A DNA stretch of 64,000 nucleotides from Antitrichia curtipendula (taxonomy: Eukaryota > Streptophyta > Bryopsida > Hypnales > Leucodontaceae), in assembly GCA_951230915.1 (NCBI GenBank), contig OX579633.1, forward strand, positions 6,980,145 to 7,044,144. Direction: 5' to 3'. Positions within the stretch are counted from its first letter, which is position 1. Each line of letters starts with the position of its first letter. The notes under the pieces were generated by a model. It worked only from the letters and a program-made list of their open reading frames with translations, did not search any database and was not told the origin of the DNA. This document shows, piece after piece, positions 1 through 12,150 of this stretch. The position numbers and the translations under genes were made by a program.

Positions 1-2740
1 GATTTTTTTATTAACAAATATAGGATTTACTTTGTACCCATGGTTTGTTTGCAATTACAACTAAAAAATGGTGAAATGAAGCTAGCCAGGACTAAAATGG
101 TGGAATGAAGCTAAAATAAAAATAACTAAATTTTGAGGCCACGCCAAAAATACTAGAATTTTGAAGCCACACAAGTAAAACTGAAGTCCATAGAGAATTC
201 AATGTACTTTCAATTGAGCAAGTTGTAAAGTTTTTCAAAGAACCTGCGAGAACCTTTGGAGGTTCAATTAATTTTCAACACAAAATCTAGAAATTTAAAA
301 AATGAGTAGAATATAGAATTCACTTTGTAAATATAGAGTCCAAATATTTTGGTTTTATATTGAGAAATATAGGGTTCAATGCCATCTATTAGTCAATATA
401 TATGACATTCTTGAGTGGAGGTTTCTCATCTCTTCTTTGAATCCAAGGAAAGAGAGGGATCCAATGTATAATACCTTGGAGGGATTTAAATTTAAATCAA
501 ACTCTTGTATAAGTTTGCTATACTACACTTTCATTGGGGGCCACCTGTGTGTCAAAGGGGGCTAAGGGCCCTCCTAATGAAGGTGAAGAATGTAATCTAT
601 ACCTCCAAAGTCCATCATGACAAGTTCAAGTGAATATAACATTCTTAATCCCATTGTGCGGGTCCCTTTTGCTCTTTTGAAAAGCAAGATGTCACAATAA
701 TAAAATAATATACTACAATCACAAATTTATGTGATGAGTAGTTTTTACCTAAATCCAAACCTCCTTTTAGATATCTTGAAAATGATTATTTCTTCTTGCT
801 TGAGATTTAAGGGGATTGAAAACATGTTGGTTAAAAATGTTATGAAGTCTATAGTCAAGACTTCCATGTTAGTTGAAGTTTATAAACTTATAACCTTGAA
901 AGGACGAGCCTATAACTATTTTTTGAAATTTCATTATACAACTATCTATAAATGTAATTCTTGTATTTATTTTTTAAAGATGTGATTATGTGTCTTTTTT
1001 TAGTTATAACAAATTTACATTTTATTGTGGAAATTTGAAATTATTATAAATTTTTGAATGAAATGTGAAACAATTCATATAATATACAATATATGTTGAA
1101 GAAATCTGAAAACCTCTTCATAGATTTATATTATAGTGTAGAATATCATGGTGCAATTTTTTTATTGTATCATTTTAAAATTAGAAAATCAACAATCTGT
1201 GGTTTCGAATTCATTTTTCTAGTTGTTGGTCCATATTTTAGAAATTTTCTATACTTCAAATAGAATTACAAATGAATAGCCACAGAGTGTCAATGAAAAA
1301 TTGATATCAAATAGGAATCTACCATTTTTTAGTTTTCAATATCGATGTGAATATATTCATTGCCAAGGTCTTCCAACTTGAAAATGGGGTCTCCAAACCT
1401 CCAGTTTGTCATCATTGTTAGCACAAGAGTAGCAGAGTCATACTTTTTAATTTGTAAGGTATACTTTTTATACTTTTTTGCATTGAATACTTTACATTCA
1501 GCTAAGCTACTTGTAATACTAAGGATCATCATAAACACAATATGTTTCGAAAAGAACATGTTTTGCATAGATAGAAAGAATAATGTTGTTGCTACATTAA
1601 GGCTTTATTTTTCTCTTTATTGACATTTATGAATAACTTATAAATTATACTTATAAAATTTTTAAATGTTGAATATATGAAATCTTCAATTTTTGAAAAT
1701 TTGAAAATTTCAAAATTTACGATTATATTTTTAAATTTATAAACTACCAAATTTAAAATGATTCAATTTTAAAACTTTGAAATTCAATGAATCATTTAAA
1801 TTTATTATATTTGTAAGTATATAATATTTTTTAAATTTTATTAATCCTTAAATTAAATGAATTAGTCTTTAATACTAGATTTGATTGTTTACCAAGCTAC
1901 CATCCATGTAATAGTTTTTTTAGGAAAATGGTCTAGCTAGTCTAATTCAAGAAGGGAAATTGCACCAGAAAAAAAAAATCTAGCTAAAACAATGCCAAAA
2001 GAATGCCAAAAGAACTTGGATGAAATTGCCAAAAAAATTTAACTAAAAAAAATCTTGGATGAAATCGCTAGATTGTGGATGAAAACCCAATTATACACAT
2101 GTGATATGTACTAATTTGATATTTTCTATCTAATATGTGGATGAATGTTGAAATTTGGAGCCCCACTATAAATTTTTGTATTGCCACTTTGGCACTTCTT
2201 AAAAAATGAAAAATAAAGCCCTGCTTGGAAGGCCCTTGATTGAAGCAATTTTAAATCTAAAAGCACCTCATTTTTTCAATCTTATGTATATAAGAGCTTA
2301 AATAAGTCATTCTAAGGTCACAAATGACTGCTGGACTTTTTGAAATTGAAAACGGAATAAACATAGCATTCTTGAAGTAATGCTTTGTATATCTTTATGT
2401 AGGTGGAAATTTCCATCTAATGACCCATGAGATTTATACGGTACTTTTAATTTCATTGAAGTTGATACATGTAAGGGATGAACTAATTTATAATTTTGTG
2501 GAAGACTATTATAGCAAGTTGTTTTTTCTAGCACTATTTAAGAATGTCATGCAAATTATGATTTGGCGGAAGACATATCAAAACCTGGATCTTGATGAAA
2601 GTGGTCATTCTACAAAACCTCCACCACCGCATGAACACATCTGAGTGTCAAATTTCTTGTCATTGTCATGACCCATGAAATTGTCTCACAAGAGTTTTGG
2701 GTCTTGAATATAAGGTTTTAAGTAATTCGCCAGGTCCTGC
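1..2740. other. AT-rich intergenic DNA, nothing recognised
   Basis: This stretch is strongly AT-rich with homopolymer runs. The open frames are short (under 90 codons) and lack family motifs. I see no terminal inverted repeats, tRNA-like fold or clear gene. The frame at 2420-2644 on the plus strand has no recognisable domain. Confidence 0.5.
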
Positions 2741-2756
2741 TATGCCTGTAGCCAAA

Positions 2757-3182
2757 TCAACAAAGCTTCTGATAGGCCTTGCAACATGAGTTTTTGGTAC
2801 CAAACAAGCCATCACTGAAGCACTCGTCCTCATTCATCAAGCATACCTTGCAAGGACCCAAGACTTTAGACATTAAGTTCCTGCTACACGTACGTCTTCT
2901 GATGGGAATTGAGTTTGGGCAAGTAGGTTTAGGTGCGAGGCGGGGAGTTGCTTCCTTCGCTGTTGATAGTATGGTAGTCAAGATGAATTCACTAAGCTCA
3001 TAAGGTGAAGCATTGTATGGTATCACGGAGCTAGCTTCCTGACACACCAAAAAACTTGCATCGGCCACGCCAAATGCCAATCTCCTGCTTGCTCTTCCAC
3101 GTACCAAGCTTGTAGTCTGTACTCTGTCAATCTCAAGATCAATAAGCTTTGAGACAGACGACAAGTGAAGAGAGATCAACAC
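2757..3182 (-). other. Unrecognised 141-codon open frame in a GC-richer block
   Basis: This is the longest open frame in the first 5 kb. I do not recognise the product. It contains a short Cys pair (GPCKVC) and a basic Arg-rich run (PIRRRTCSR). A segment reading LVRGRASRRLAFG (around 3060-3115) recurs on the opposite strand at about 3230-3280 as LVRGRATWADGFG. The frame therefore sits in an inverted duplication and may be a captured or decayed gene fragment rather than a working gene. Confidence 0.2.
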
Positions 3183-3290
3183 ATATGAGCAAGGGCGGGA
3201 AGACTTTCTTTATGGTTGCCAAGCTGCTCAACTTGGTTCGTGGAAGAGCAACTTGGGCAGATGGATTTGGGGCAGCGCGGAAGTGCGCCA
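3055..3290. repeat. Imperfect inverted repeat, arms of about 65 bp
   Basis: The reverse complement of about 3055-3120 resembles about 3220-3285. Both contain ACTTGGT or GCTTGGT followed by CGTGGAAGAGCAA, and in translation both give LVRGRA...FG on opposite strands. It reads as an inverted duplication of one small coding-like piece. Confidence 0.4.
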
Positions 3291-3299
3291 GACAGTCCT

Positions 3300-5428
3300 T
3301 AACGTCTGCATGTTTGGCCAGTAATGCCGTTTTAATAAGAACCCGGGGGTTAGTTCACCCTCATTGAATTGGCATATGAATTGCCAAATTTAATTTCCGT
3401 TTATGATATTTGTATCAAACTGAAGAGGGTTTACCTGGATTAAATTATGCAACTACAGTCGGCGTCACGGTGTCTTTGCCTCCAAAACTGGAATCGTTTG
3501 TGAGTATTGGTGACTGAAACTTGCGGTGAGCATCTTCAAACTTGCTGTTACCATCGTCGTCTTCGATTACAAGCTTGATTCTCGCTCTTGCATCGCAATG
3601 CAATCATTAGAGCCTCGAAATTCAGACTGTTGTAGAGAATTCCATGGAGAAATTTGTCTTTAGCAGATGCAAATCTTACAGGGTACATGCTTGTGCGAGC
3701 TGAGTATCGTTCCAAAGGACACCAACCATTTCAATGTGCAGAATGAGCAATATTCATGACGGTGTGGCTAAGAAGCTCGCTCCCGATGATGAGCATCACA
3801 TGCGCAAATTTATGCAAGTATGGGTTGCTGCAATATAGCCTTAAACCTTGAGTTGATCGTTCTGTTATAGTACGGTTTTGGTTGCGATGATCGTGTTGAA
3901 AGATATTCATTTTCTCTGCGTCACTAGGATTCACAGTGACACTGTGTCTGGTTGCCCTAGCTAGCTTCGATCGCTTTTAGTTCTCTGCACAGTATAAGAA
4001 AATCAAGAAATTTGAAGGAATTGAGGTTTTAGGGTTTGAAATTTTTGCGGATTTCATTATAACCGCATTGTTTTATCGCAGGACTCCAGAACTCCACATA
4101 TGTGGTGTACATACAGGTTGTGGTGTATGTTGCGGTGAAGGTTGAAGGTTCATCATGCAATTCAAAGTTAGCTTTTACTCACTCAGGTTGTTGTCCTTGT
4201 CAAATTCAGCCTAAAACTTGGTTGCCAATCGTTCACTGAGGAGTTCGATTTACTTTTATAGCTTGCTTTGTAGATCAAATTTGATGCTCTTAGTACCGGC
4301 ACATTTACTCTCTTTTTTGGAAGCTAGGGTTGGGGTTCAATGGAACTGAAAGTTCAGGTTGGTCTTGGGAGACTGCTTTTTGGATGCCAATTGGTCGCTG
4401 CAGACTTGATTGTCGATTGAAATGGTTGCTCACACCGAGCGTCTTTGCTTGTAGGCTCTTTTTCTTGAGGCTAGAGTTTAGGGTTCAACTTGATTGCGAA
4501 AATGTGCAGGGCGCGACTGAATATCCCGTGCTAAAGTGACTTTCCAAAGGTTGCTGCATATGGGTTGAGGCAAGCATGTAACAGGCGGCTTGCTGATGCA
4601 TCACAGGTATTGGAAACTGTAGGTAGACTACCTTCAATTCTGGTTTTGCTTCTGTCTTGCTTCTTATTTCTCTTTTGGAAGATGGAAGGATGGCATCGTT
4701 AGTGACTGCACATCAACTGTCCAAATATCATGTCTTCACTGAATTTGCTATTAATTGGTAGCCATCACTAATTCTTTGGGACATGTGTGGCCAGGACAAT
4801 AGACAATTCTTTGTGGCTGGAAGTATTCAAAGAGCACCTGGTGTGGTATGAGTTCAAAATCGATTTGAGACATCCTTTCATTCTTTTCCAGAACGTGGTG
4901 CTTTGAAGTGTTGAAGAGGTGACTAGCTCGTGCAAGCACGTAGTTGGACTTCATGCTTGACTCTCAAGTGCGTGGGAATGCACCCGAATGGACACTCTCC
5001 TGAGGTTGTTTCATCTGCATTTCCTTTCAGAATCAGTACCTTAAGTTAGGGTGCTTGTTTCGTTGAGATCTTTTGGATCGTGTGTCCCAAGGCCACGTTC
5101 TTGGTACAGACAGAAAGCTCTCTGTGAGGAATGATGCACGGGCTTTGTTTTGTGGCATTTGGACCTATGGTGTGAAAGTTATGGATTTTTTAAAATATTT
5201 TTTGTATTTAATTTTTTTTAAACTACATTTATTTTTATTTTGGTATATGTGGTTATCATAGTAATTATGAGCTATACTTTGTTTCCCTTGAATAAGGTAA
5301 TGTACAAATGTAGAATTAACATTGTCAAGTTACATATTGTTCCTTTTATTTGACACTTCTGGAAATAAGAGTTTGATGTTTGAATATATGTATGTTTAGG
5401 GCTGATATATGTAGATAAGCTCCCTAGT
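3300..5428. other. Mixed-composition intergenic DNA
   Basis: GC content is higher than in the surrounding DNA, but there is no long open frame and no recognised domain. It could be captured host UTR or intron sequence. A segment at 5101-5163 resembles 13402-13464 in direct orientation. Nothing else is seen. Confidence 0.4.
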
Positions 5429-5565
5429 GTCAAGGATAAGGAATCGAAGTTCAAATCATAGAAGATTCAAAGCCAAAAGAAGTAGCAAGGCAAAGAAAAT
5501 TGCAAAAGTGTCACAAGATGAATGTATTGTATAAAGAAGTACAAGAAACAAGTTGAACTATACGA
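5429..5565 (-). repeat. LTR-like fragment of a gypsy element
   Basis: It begins TGTCAAGGATAAGGAATC and then shares about 100 bp with 17320-17420, including the run AAAGAAGTAGCAAGGCAAAG. It lies just beyond the C-terminal side of the integrase remnant on the minus strand, where a 3-prime LTR would sit. Only about 135 bp remain before integrase coding begins, so the boundary looks truncated. Confidence 0.45.
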
Positions 5566-5819
5566 AGATACTACTCAAAAACTTAATTTGACTCGTTCTA
5601 TTTGGTTGTCAGTTTGTGGATGATAAGTGGTGGGAAGATTGATCTTTATGCTAAGTATTTGAAATAGAACTCTCATAAAGTTAAACACAAATTGTGAACC
5701 TCTATTAGATATAATGTCATTAGGAAGTTTGTGAATGCAATAGATGTTGTCCAAAAATAATTTGGTAGTTTCTTCCCCCTTGACTATTTTGTTACACAAC
5801 ATAAAATGAGCCGTCTTTA

Positions 5820-6945
5820 TTAATCCCTAAAGGATCAAACGCCAGTTTTTGACAACATAGCAATTTTGAGCAACTCACTACGATTGAAGTTTTTATTTTT
5901 TTTCTTTGAAATTTTCACACAAGATGTGCCTGAGGAGTAGATTTAAGGCCCAACAATTTTCATAACTTTTGACTACATGGTTAAAAAGTTATTGCATGAT
6001 ATGTCATTTTCATTGGTTGGCGGGCAACCTTGGCAACTGAAAAAACTTCTTTAAAAATCACTTTTTTTTAAAATTAAAATTTGAAATTGATTCTGTAGAT
6101 TTATATGTATATAGAAAGCTTTGAATCATTCCATTTTGATCAATGGGATGAAAGTTATGAGGAGTTTTAGTTTGAGGGTAGTTATAGAATCTCTATTTTA
6201 AGATAAATTTTGAAGTCCTTTATTTAACTCAATTTTCAATATATTTGGAAATAAAAATAAAAACATTGGGTGTAGATTGTTTATTACAACATTACAACCA
6301 TTGGGATTGGCAATTTTCAATTCCATATTGAAATTCTTAACAATTTAGTGTTTTGAACATTCTCTACCTTTTCTACTTACTATTTTTTTCCTATATGTTT
6401 TCCAATTCCAAATGATCTGAAATTTTTCAAGCATGTATCCAACTTGCTTTGAAGAATGGATCCAAAGAGTAACCACCATTTTGGACATTTTTTCATACAA
6501 ATGTGACCTTGTGAAGTGCAGTTACCCGGATTTTCGCAGGGACAAAAAAAAGATTTTTGTCAATTCAACTTGCAATCCACACAGTGGAAATTTCTGAATT
6601 TTTTTCCACAACTCCTCAAACTAGTTTAATACAAGATCCTATAGTTACATTTTTCCTAAAATTTGGTACTTGCACTATAAGAAACTTGCGTTTTAGGTGG
6701 CATTTTGTAATGTTTTTAAACGTATTTTAGGTGACGTCTAAAGCAACAAACCCACTATTTTTATATCAACAATACGTCCAACATAAGATAATGTTGACAT
6801 AAAAATATGGATTTAATGCAATAGACATCACCTAAAATACGCTTAAAAACATTACAAAATGCCACCTAAACCGTAACTTTCTTATAGTGTTGTATTAGAA
6901 ATAGCAATTTTGATGAAAACATAGTCTTTGACCTTTAGGGGTTAA
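5820..6945. mobile_element. TTAA-flanked piggyBac-like nonautonomous element, family 1
   Basis: It starts TTAATCCCTAAAGGATC and ends with the inverted form TTTAGGGGTTAA. TTAA at both ends acts as the target-site duplication. The element splits the gypsy integrase between the codons for VVNHL and KTAHF, and removing it with one TTAA leaves those codons in frame, which supports precise insertion at TTAA. It has no coding capacity. It is 1,126 bp with, or about 909 bp without, the nested CACTA MITE. Interior sequence resembles 14601-14860 and 43920-44483. Superfamily placement rests on TTAA and the CCC-type ends only. Confidence 0.7.
6673..6889. mobile_element. CACTA-type MITE, 217 bp
   Basis: The ends are CACTATAAGAAA and TTTCTTATAGTG, and the inverted arms continue for tens of bases (GTTTTAGGTGGCATTTTG). 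A 3-bp target duplication, TTG, is present at 6670-6672 and 6890-6892. The element is a near-complete hairpin with no coding sequence, nested in the TTAA element 5820-6945. Confidence 0.85.
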
Positions 6946-9707
6946 ATGGTTCACCACTACAAAAAATAATCTTTTCTGTCACATTATGGAAGATCTATAA
7001 TGAAATCTATAGATAAAGACAATCATGGACCCTTTGGAACCGGTAAAGGATGTTGAAGTCCATAAGTTTGATATTGCTCGACCTTGGCTTTAACATATGT
7101 GTTGTAAAATTGTATGAAATCTTTCACCAATTTCTCCATTTAGGGCCATCAATATTTCTTTGATATCAACTCCATTGTCTTGTTAGAACCAAAATGTCCA
7201 ATGGAAGGAAGGTCATGATGTATTTGAAGGATCTTTAATAAGTTAGATCCTAGAGGAATGTATAGAAGTCCTTGAAAAGAAAACAAATCTTCCTCAAATT
7301 TGAAATCCATATTAATTTTTTGATTTTGGAGGCGTCTTTTGATTGTCTTTACAAAAAGATCACCGTTCAATGTTTCTTGAATATTGTTCATATGCAAGAC
7401 TTTCTCAATAGTAGATATAGTCAATACTTTCAAATATAGATTTGATGACTTTAACAAAATTGAAATTTGTTGGCTTATAGTTTCTTCTTCCAATGTAGGT
7501 GCCAAATAGGACCTTTGTAAAAGAGAATCCATTGTCCTTTGGAGGTTATCAAAACAATAGGTGATAATGAAATCAAATCAAGGTAAGGTCATGCTTCATT
7601 TTGCTCGTCACATATTCAAAACTTGTGTACTTATAAAATATTCAAGATTTTCATAATCAATATGTAATATAATAGTATGTTGAATTCCCTCCAAAAGAGG
7701 ATGCCATTGTTCAAAGGCATCAATGATTGTCAAAATTTCTTTATTGTAAATTTTATAATTAATCTCAGCAACAAAAAAAAATTTAAAACAAAATACAATG
7801 AGATGAAGTTGTCTATATTTACCAGCTATATTCTGAAAGCATTGAACCTAATACAAAATCAAAGGCATTAGATTCTAAAATAATTGTTTGCTTAAATATG
7901 CATACATAAAGAATGGGAGCAAATGTGAATGCTTATTTGAGAGCTTGAAATTTTTTTTCAATTTTTTCATTCCATATAAATTTATTTTTCCTTGTATTTT
8001 TTTGTCAGTGGTGCTATAATCTTTGAATAATCTTTGATGAAAAATATATAGAATTTTATAAATCCAAAAAAAACTTTGAACATTTTGAGTTGATGTTAGA
8101 GCATAACACTTGAGAATGGATTGTATCTTATTTCATTTGTAGAAATCCCCTTATTTGATATAATGAAACTCCAAAATTTCAGTGATTATTGGTGGAATAA
8201 ACACCTTAGCTCTAGTATGCTAACTTGGCATAAAGGCCTCGCTCTTGCTATCTTTCAAGGACAAGGCGAACATGATGTTTGTGCGCTTTGCCATTTTTTG
8301 AAAATACTAAGATGTCATCCATGTAAATGAATACAACATCATAAAGATACTCACAAAATATCTCGTTTATCATATATTGGAATATAGTCAAAGCATTTGT
8401 AAGACCAAAAGATATAACATTATATTCAAAATGTCTATACACTGTAAAAAAAGTTGTCTTCCATTTATCTCCCTCTTTGAAGCAATCAAGATTATAAGTG
8501 CCTCTCAAATCAATCTTTGTGAAGATTTTGATTGGTTGAAGTTGCTCCAAAAGTCCTTGCATACGTAGCAATGGATATTGATTATTTTTTGTAACCTTAT
8601 TTAAGCCACAATAGTCAACATTCATGCACAATTGCATCCTTCTTCTTCATAAATAATATAAGAGCTCTAATATGCAACTTGTCCGACAATTTTTTTTTCA
8701 TAAATGTCAATACAAATTCTTTAACTTATGCAAATTGGATTATTCAAAGTGCATCTAGTGTTTAAATTTTTTTTCATGTTGTAAATTATAAAAGAATAGC
8801 ATAAATTCATTGTTCTCATAAAAAAAAATATACAAAATATTTACAGCTTATTTGTCAATATTATTCATACTTGGCAATACAAATTCTAGGACTTTTGTAA
8901 ATTAGGTTCTTCAAAGTCTAGTGAGTGGATAATTTTCTTTTCACGTTGCCTTATAAGTCATTAAAAAAAAAAACAAGAGTTCAATGTTATAATTAATCCT
9001 AAATATTTACAAGATTTACAACTTCTTCGCTAATATTTTATATACATGTCAATATAAATTCTATAACTTCTGTGAATAGGGTTCTTAAAAGTATAGAGAA
9101 TAGTAAATTTCCTTTTCATGTTTACTTGCAAATTATACAAAAATTACTAGAGTTTAATGTTGTTATAAATCTTAAATATTTACAATATTTACAGCTTGTC
9201 TGTTGATATTTTCATACGTGTGAATACAAACTCTATGACTTTAATTTTTCAATTGGATTCTTCAAATACAACAAATAGTTTATTATTAATTCATGTGGTT
9301 AGTTATTTAAAAAATTTATGAATCTAGTGATTTTATAAATCCCAAATCTTTACAAAACTTACAATTTGTCTGTCAATATCTTTTATTCATATCAATACAA
9401 ATTCCATGCTTTGTAAATTGGGTTCTTCAAAGTACAAAGAGAGGTTAATTTTCTTTTCACGTTTCTTTGTAAATTATAAAAGAGATAATGGAAATTTAGT
9501 GTTTTCATAAATCCTAAATATTTATAATATTTACAACTTTTCCATTAATATTTTTCATTCTATGAATACAAATTCTATCAATGACTTTAATTTATTAATT
9601 GGGTTCTTTAAAGCACAATGAATTGCTTACTTTTAATTGATGTTGTGAATTATAAAAATTATGGTACGAGTTTAGTGTCCTCGTAAGTCCTAAATATTAA
9701 CAATATT

Positions 9708-10759
9708 CACTAGAAGAAAAAACGTGTTCGCCATAACTGACTGAAATGCGACTAAGTGTCCTATACAACTATCCTACAACTATAACCCTCTCTATTTGCA
9801 TCAAACACTTAAATCATTGTTTGCGCCATTGCTTTACATCATTAGTACAATATTTTAGTTGTAAAGTAGTTGTAGAATGAAGTGGATACATTATTTTAGC
9901 CACAAAGGAGTCATAGAATGAAGCGTAGGATTATAAAAGTTTTGAAAAAAGTTCAAATTTAGAATGAATGTGAGTTATTATCCATCCAATATTTGTCATA
10001 GTTGTTGATGTGGACTAGTCCACATTGTATGATATCCACTGTGTTGATTTGCAATTGCAAAAAAAAGACTAGGAAATGACTAGAAAATAACTGCAACTAT
10101 AAAATAACAATAATTGTTTTCTAGTTGTTTAATAGTCGTTTCCTAGCTGTTTTCAAATCATTTTTCAATTGTCCCATATCAATTGTTAAGAGTACCATTA
10201 GGTTGGATGTATAGACTTGTAAGTAGTTGTATTTTTATGTAATGAGTTTTGTTAATAGAATTCTAAGATTTACATAATTGGTAGATTTTACAATTTGTAG
10301 ATTTCTACATATTATAGATTTTGAAATCTACAAATTCTACAAGTTGCAAATGTGCCACAAATAAGTTGCAATGAAGTCATTGACAAATTGCAAACAATTC
10401 ATAGATGAGTTGCAAATGAGTCACAAACAAATCACAATGAAGTCACAAATGAGTTGCAAATGAGTCATAAATTAATTGCAAATGAGTTGCCAATAAGTTG
10501 TACAACTCACGGATTGAGTGACTGACCTTACATGACAAAAAATATCACATAAGCAACCACATCATAAAGTGCATGGATGAAGTTCCAAGTAAGTTGCCTA
10601 CTTAAAAACAACATTGTTTTGCCTTGCAACTACGATACAACTAGAATACTTGTCCACAATGACTAGGGGCATCCAGATTCTCACCAATTGCAAATGTTCA
10701 ATACAATCCAAAAACCAATTGCTCGTTGTAGTCGCAAAACCCCTCATTTTCTTCTAGTG
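9708..10759. mobile_element. CACTA-type nonautonomous element, 1,052 bp, inside the satellite
   Basis: The ends are CACTAGAAGAAAA and TTTTCTTCTAGTG. The 3-bp duplication ATT flanks it (9705-9707 and 10760-10762). It interrupts one satellite unit, and the unit spacing returns to normal when it is removed. No transposase open frame is seen. Confidence 0.85.
10340..10500. repeat. Degenerate short tandem repeat inside the CACTA element
   Basis: Variants of AAGTTGCAAATGAGTCACAAA repeat several times in the right third of the element. Internal or subterminal short repeats are common in CACTA elements and may be transposase-binding sequence; that role is inferred. Confidence 0.5.
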
Positions 10760-12150
10760 ATTTTACAACTTGTCCATCGATATTTTTCACCTATGGATAC
10801 AAATTCTAAGACTTAAATTTTTTAATTTGGTTATGTAAAGTACAATAAATGATTTTCTTTTTATTTATGCTTAATTATAAATCTTAAAGAAAATAATAGT
10901 ATTTGCATAAATCTTCAATATTTAAAATACTTATGATTTGGCCGTCAATATTTTTCATACATGTGAATACAAATTCTATGACTTTTGTAAATTGGGTTCT
11001 TCAATGCAACAAGTGGTTAGTTTTTTTTTCATGTTTTCTTGTAAATTATAAAAAGAATAAGACAAGTTTAATCTTCTCATAAATCATTAATATATGCAAT
11101 ATTTACAACTTGTCCATTGATATAATTTATATATGTGAATACAAATTCTAGGACTTTCTTTTTTGAATTAGATTCTTTAAAGTACAATAAAAGGTTTAAT
11201 TTTTATTAACATGAGCAATTATTAAAAAATAGTACAAGCTTATTGTTTTCATAAATCTTCAATATTTAAATTATTTACAACTTGTCATTTGATGATTTTC
11301 ATATATATTATGTCAATACAAATTCTATGACTTTTGTAAATTGCATTCTTCAAAATGTAGCGAGACAGTGATTGATTTTTCTTTCCACATTTATATAAAA
11401 ATTATTAAAAAAAACAGCACAAGTTTGATGTTCTCATAAATCCTAAATATTTACAAAATTTAGAACTTTTTGGTTGATGTTTTTCATATATGCCAATACA
11501 AATTCTATGACTGTTGTAAATTGAGTTCATGAATGTACAACAAATGGTTGATTTTCTTTAGAGGTTGTAAATTATAAAATGTGTAGCGAAAGTTTTATGT
11601 TCTCAGAAATCCTTCACAACTTTATCTATAAATACTTTAGATACATGTGAATACAAATTCTATAATTTTAATTTGGAATTTGAATTCTTCAAAGTACAAC
11701 AAATGATTTATTTTTTATCCACATTGTAATTATGAAAAAATTGCACGAGTTTAGTATTGTCATAAATCCAAAATATTTAAAATATTACAACTTGCTCATT
11801 GATATTTTTCATACCTGTCAATAAAAATTCTATAAGTTTTGTATATTGGGTTCTTTAAAGTGCAATAAGTAGTTAATCTTCTTTTCACGCTATAGATTAT
11901 AAAAGAAATAGCAAGAGTTTAATGTTCTTATAAATCCTAAATATTTACATTATTTACAACCCATCCATCAATATTATTTGAACATGTAACTACAAATTAG
12001 ACTATCATTTTTGTGAAGTACAACAAGTGGTTAATCTTCCTTTTATGTGTACTTATAAATTATTAAAAAAATAATATGAGTTCAATGTTTTCATAAATCC
12101 TAAATATTTACATTATTTACAACTTGTCCATTGTTACTGTAGTAAGTCCT

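Larger units (their letters stand above)
5570..8672 (-). pseudogene. Ty3/gypsy retrotransposon pol remnant (RT, RNase H, integrase)
   Basis: Read on the minus strand, this is a decayed pol. Reverse transcriptase lies at 8637-8248 with VDY..LNKVTKNNQYP, the active-site stretch IYMDDILVFS and FGLTNA. Weak RNase H-like coding follows at about 7740-7560 (QWHPLLEG, NLEYF). The integrase zinc-binding part is at 7532-7149 (HHDLPSIGHFGSNKT). The integrase core lies on both sides of a TTAA element, ending at 5802-5575 with TTYHPQTDNQIER. Stops and frameshifts break it throughout. The second catalytic Asp of the integrase (normally SDRG) reads SNRG here. The N-terminal side of RT ends where the satellite array begins at about 8674. 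The family assignment is firm; activity is excluded. Confidence 0.85.
8674..12150. repeat. Tandem satellite array, period about 171 bp, about 14 units
   Basis: Diverged units recur head to tail. Each contains ACAACTTGTCC, a TCAATACAAATTCTATGAC stretch, TTCTTCAAAGTACAA and ATAAATCCTAAATATTTACA. The unit marker falls near 8674, 8843, 9018, 9191, 9361, 9533, (CACTA insertion), 10765, 10933, 11105, 11277, 11462, 11616, 11787, 11956 and 12119. Spacings range from 154 to 185 bp. After subtracting the CACTA insertion and its duplication, the mean spacing is about 171 bp. Units are AT-rich and noncoding. Confidence 0.85.

Noticed and set aside
8674..12150. CRISPR-like array
   Set aside because: The whole ~171-bp unit repeats with divergence; there are no short identical repeats with unique spacers.
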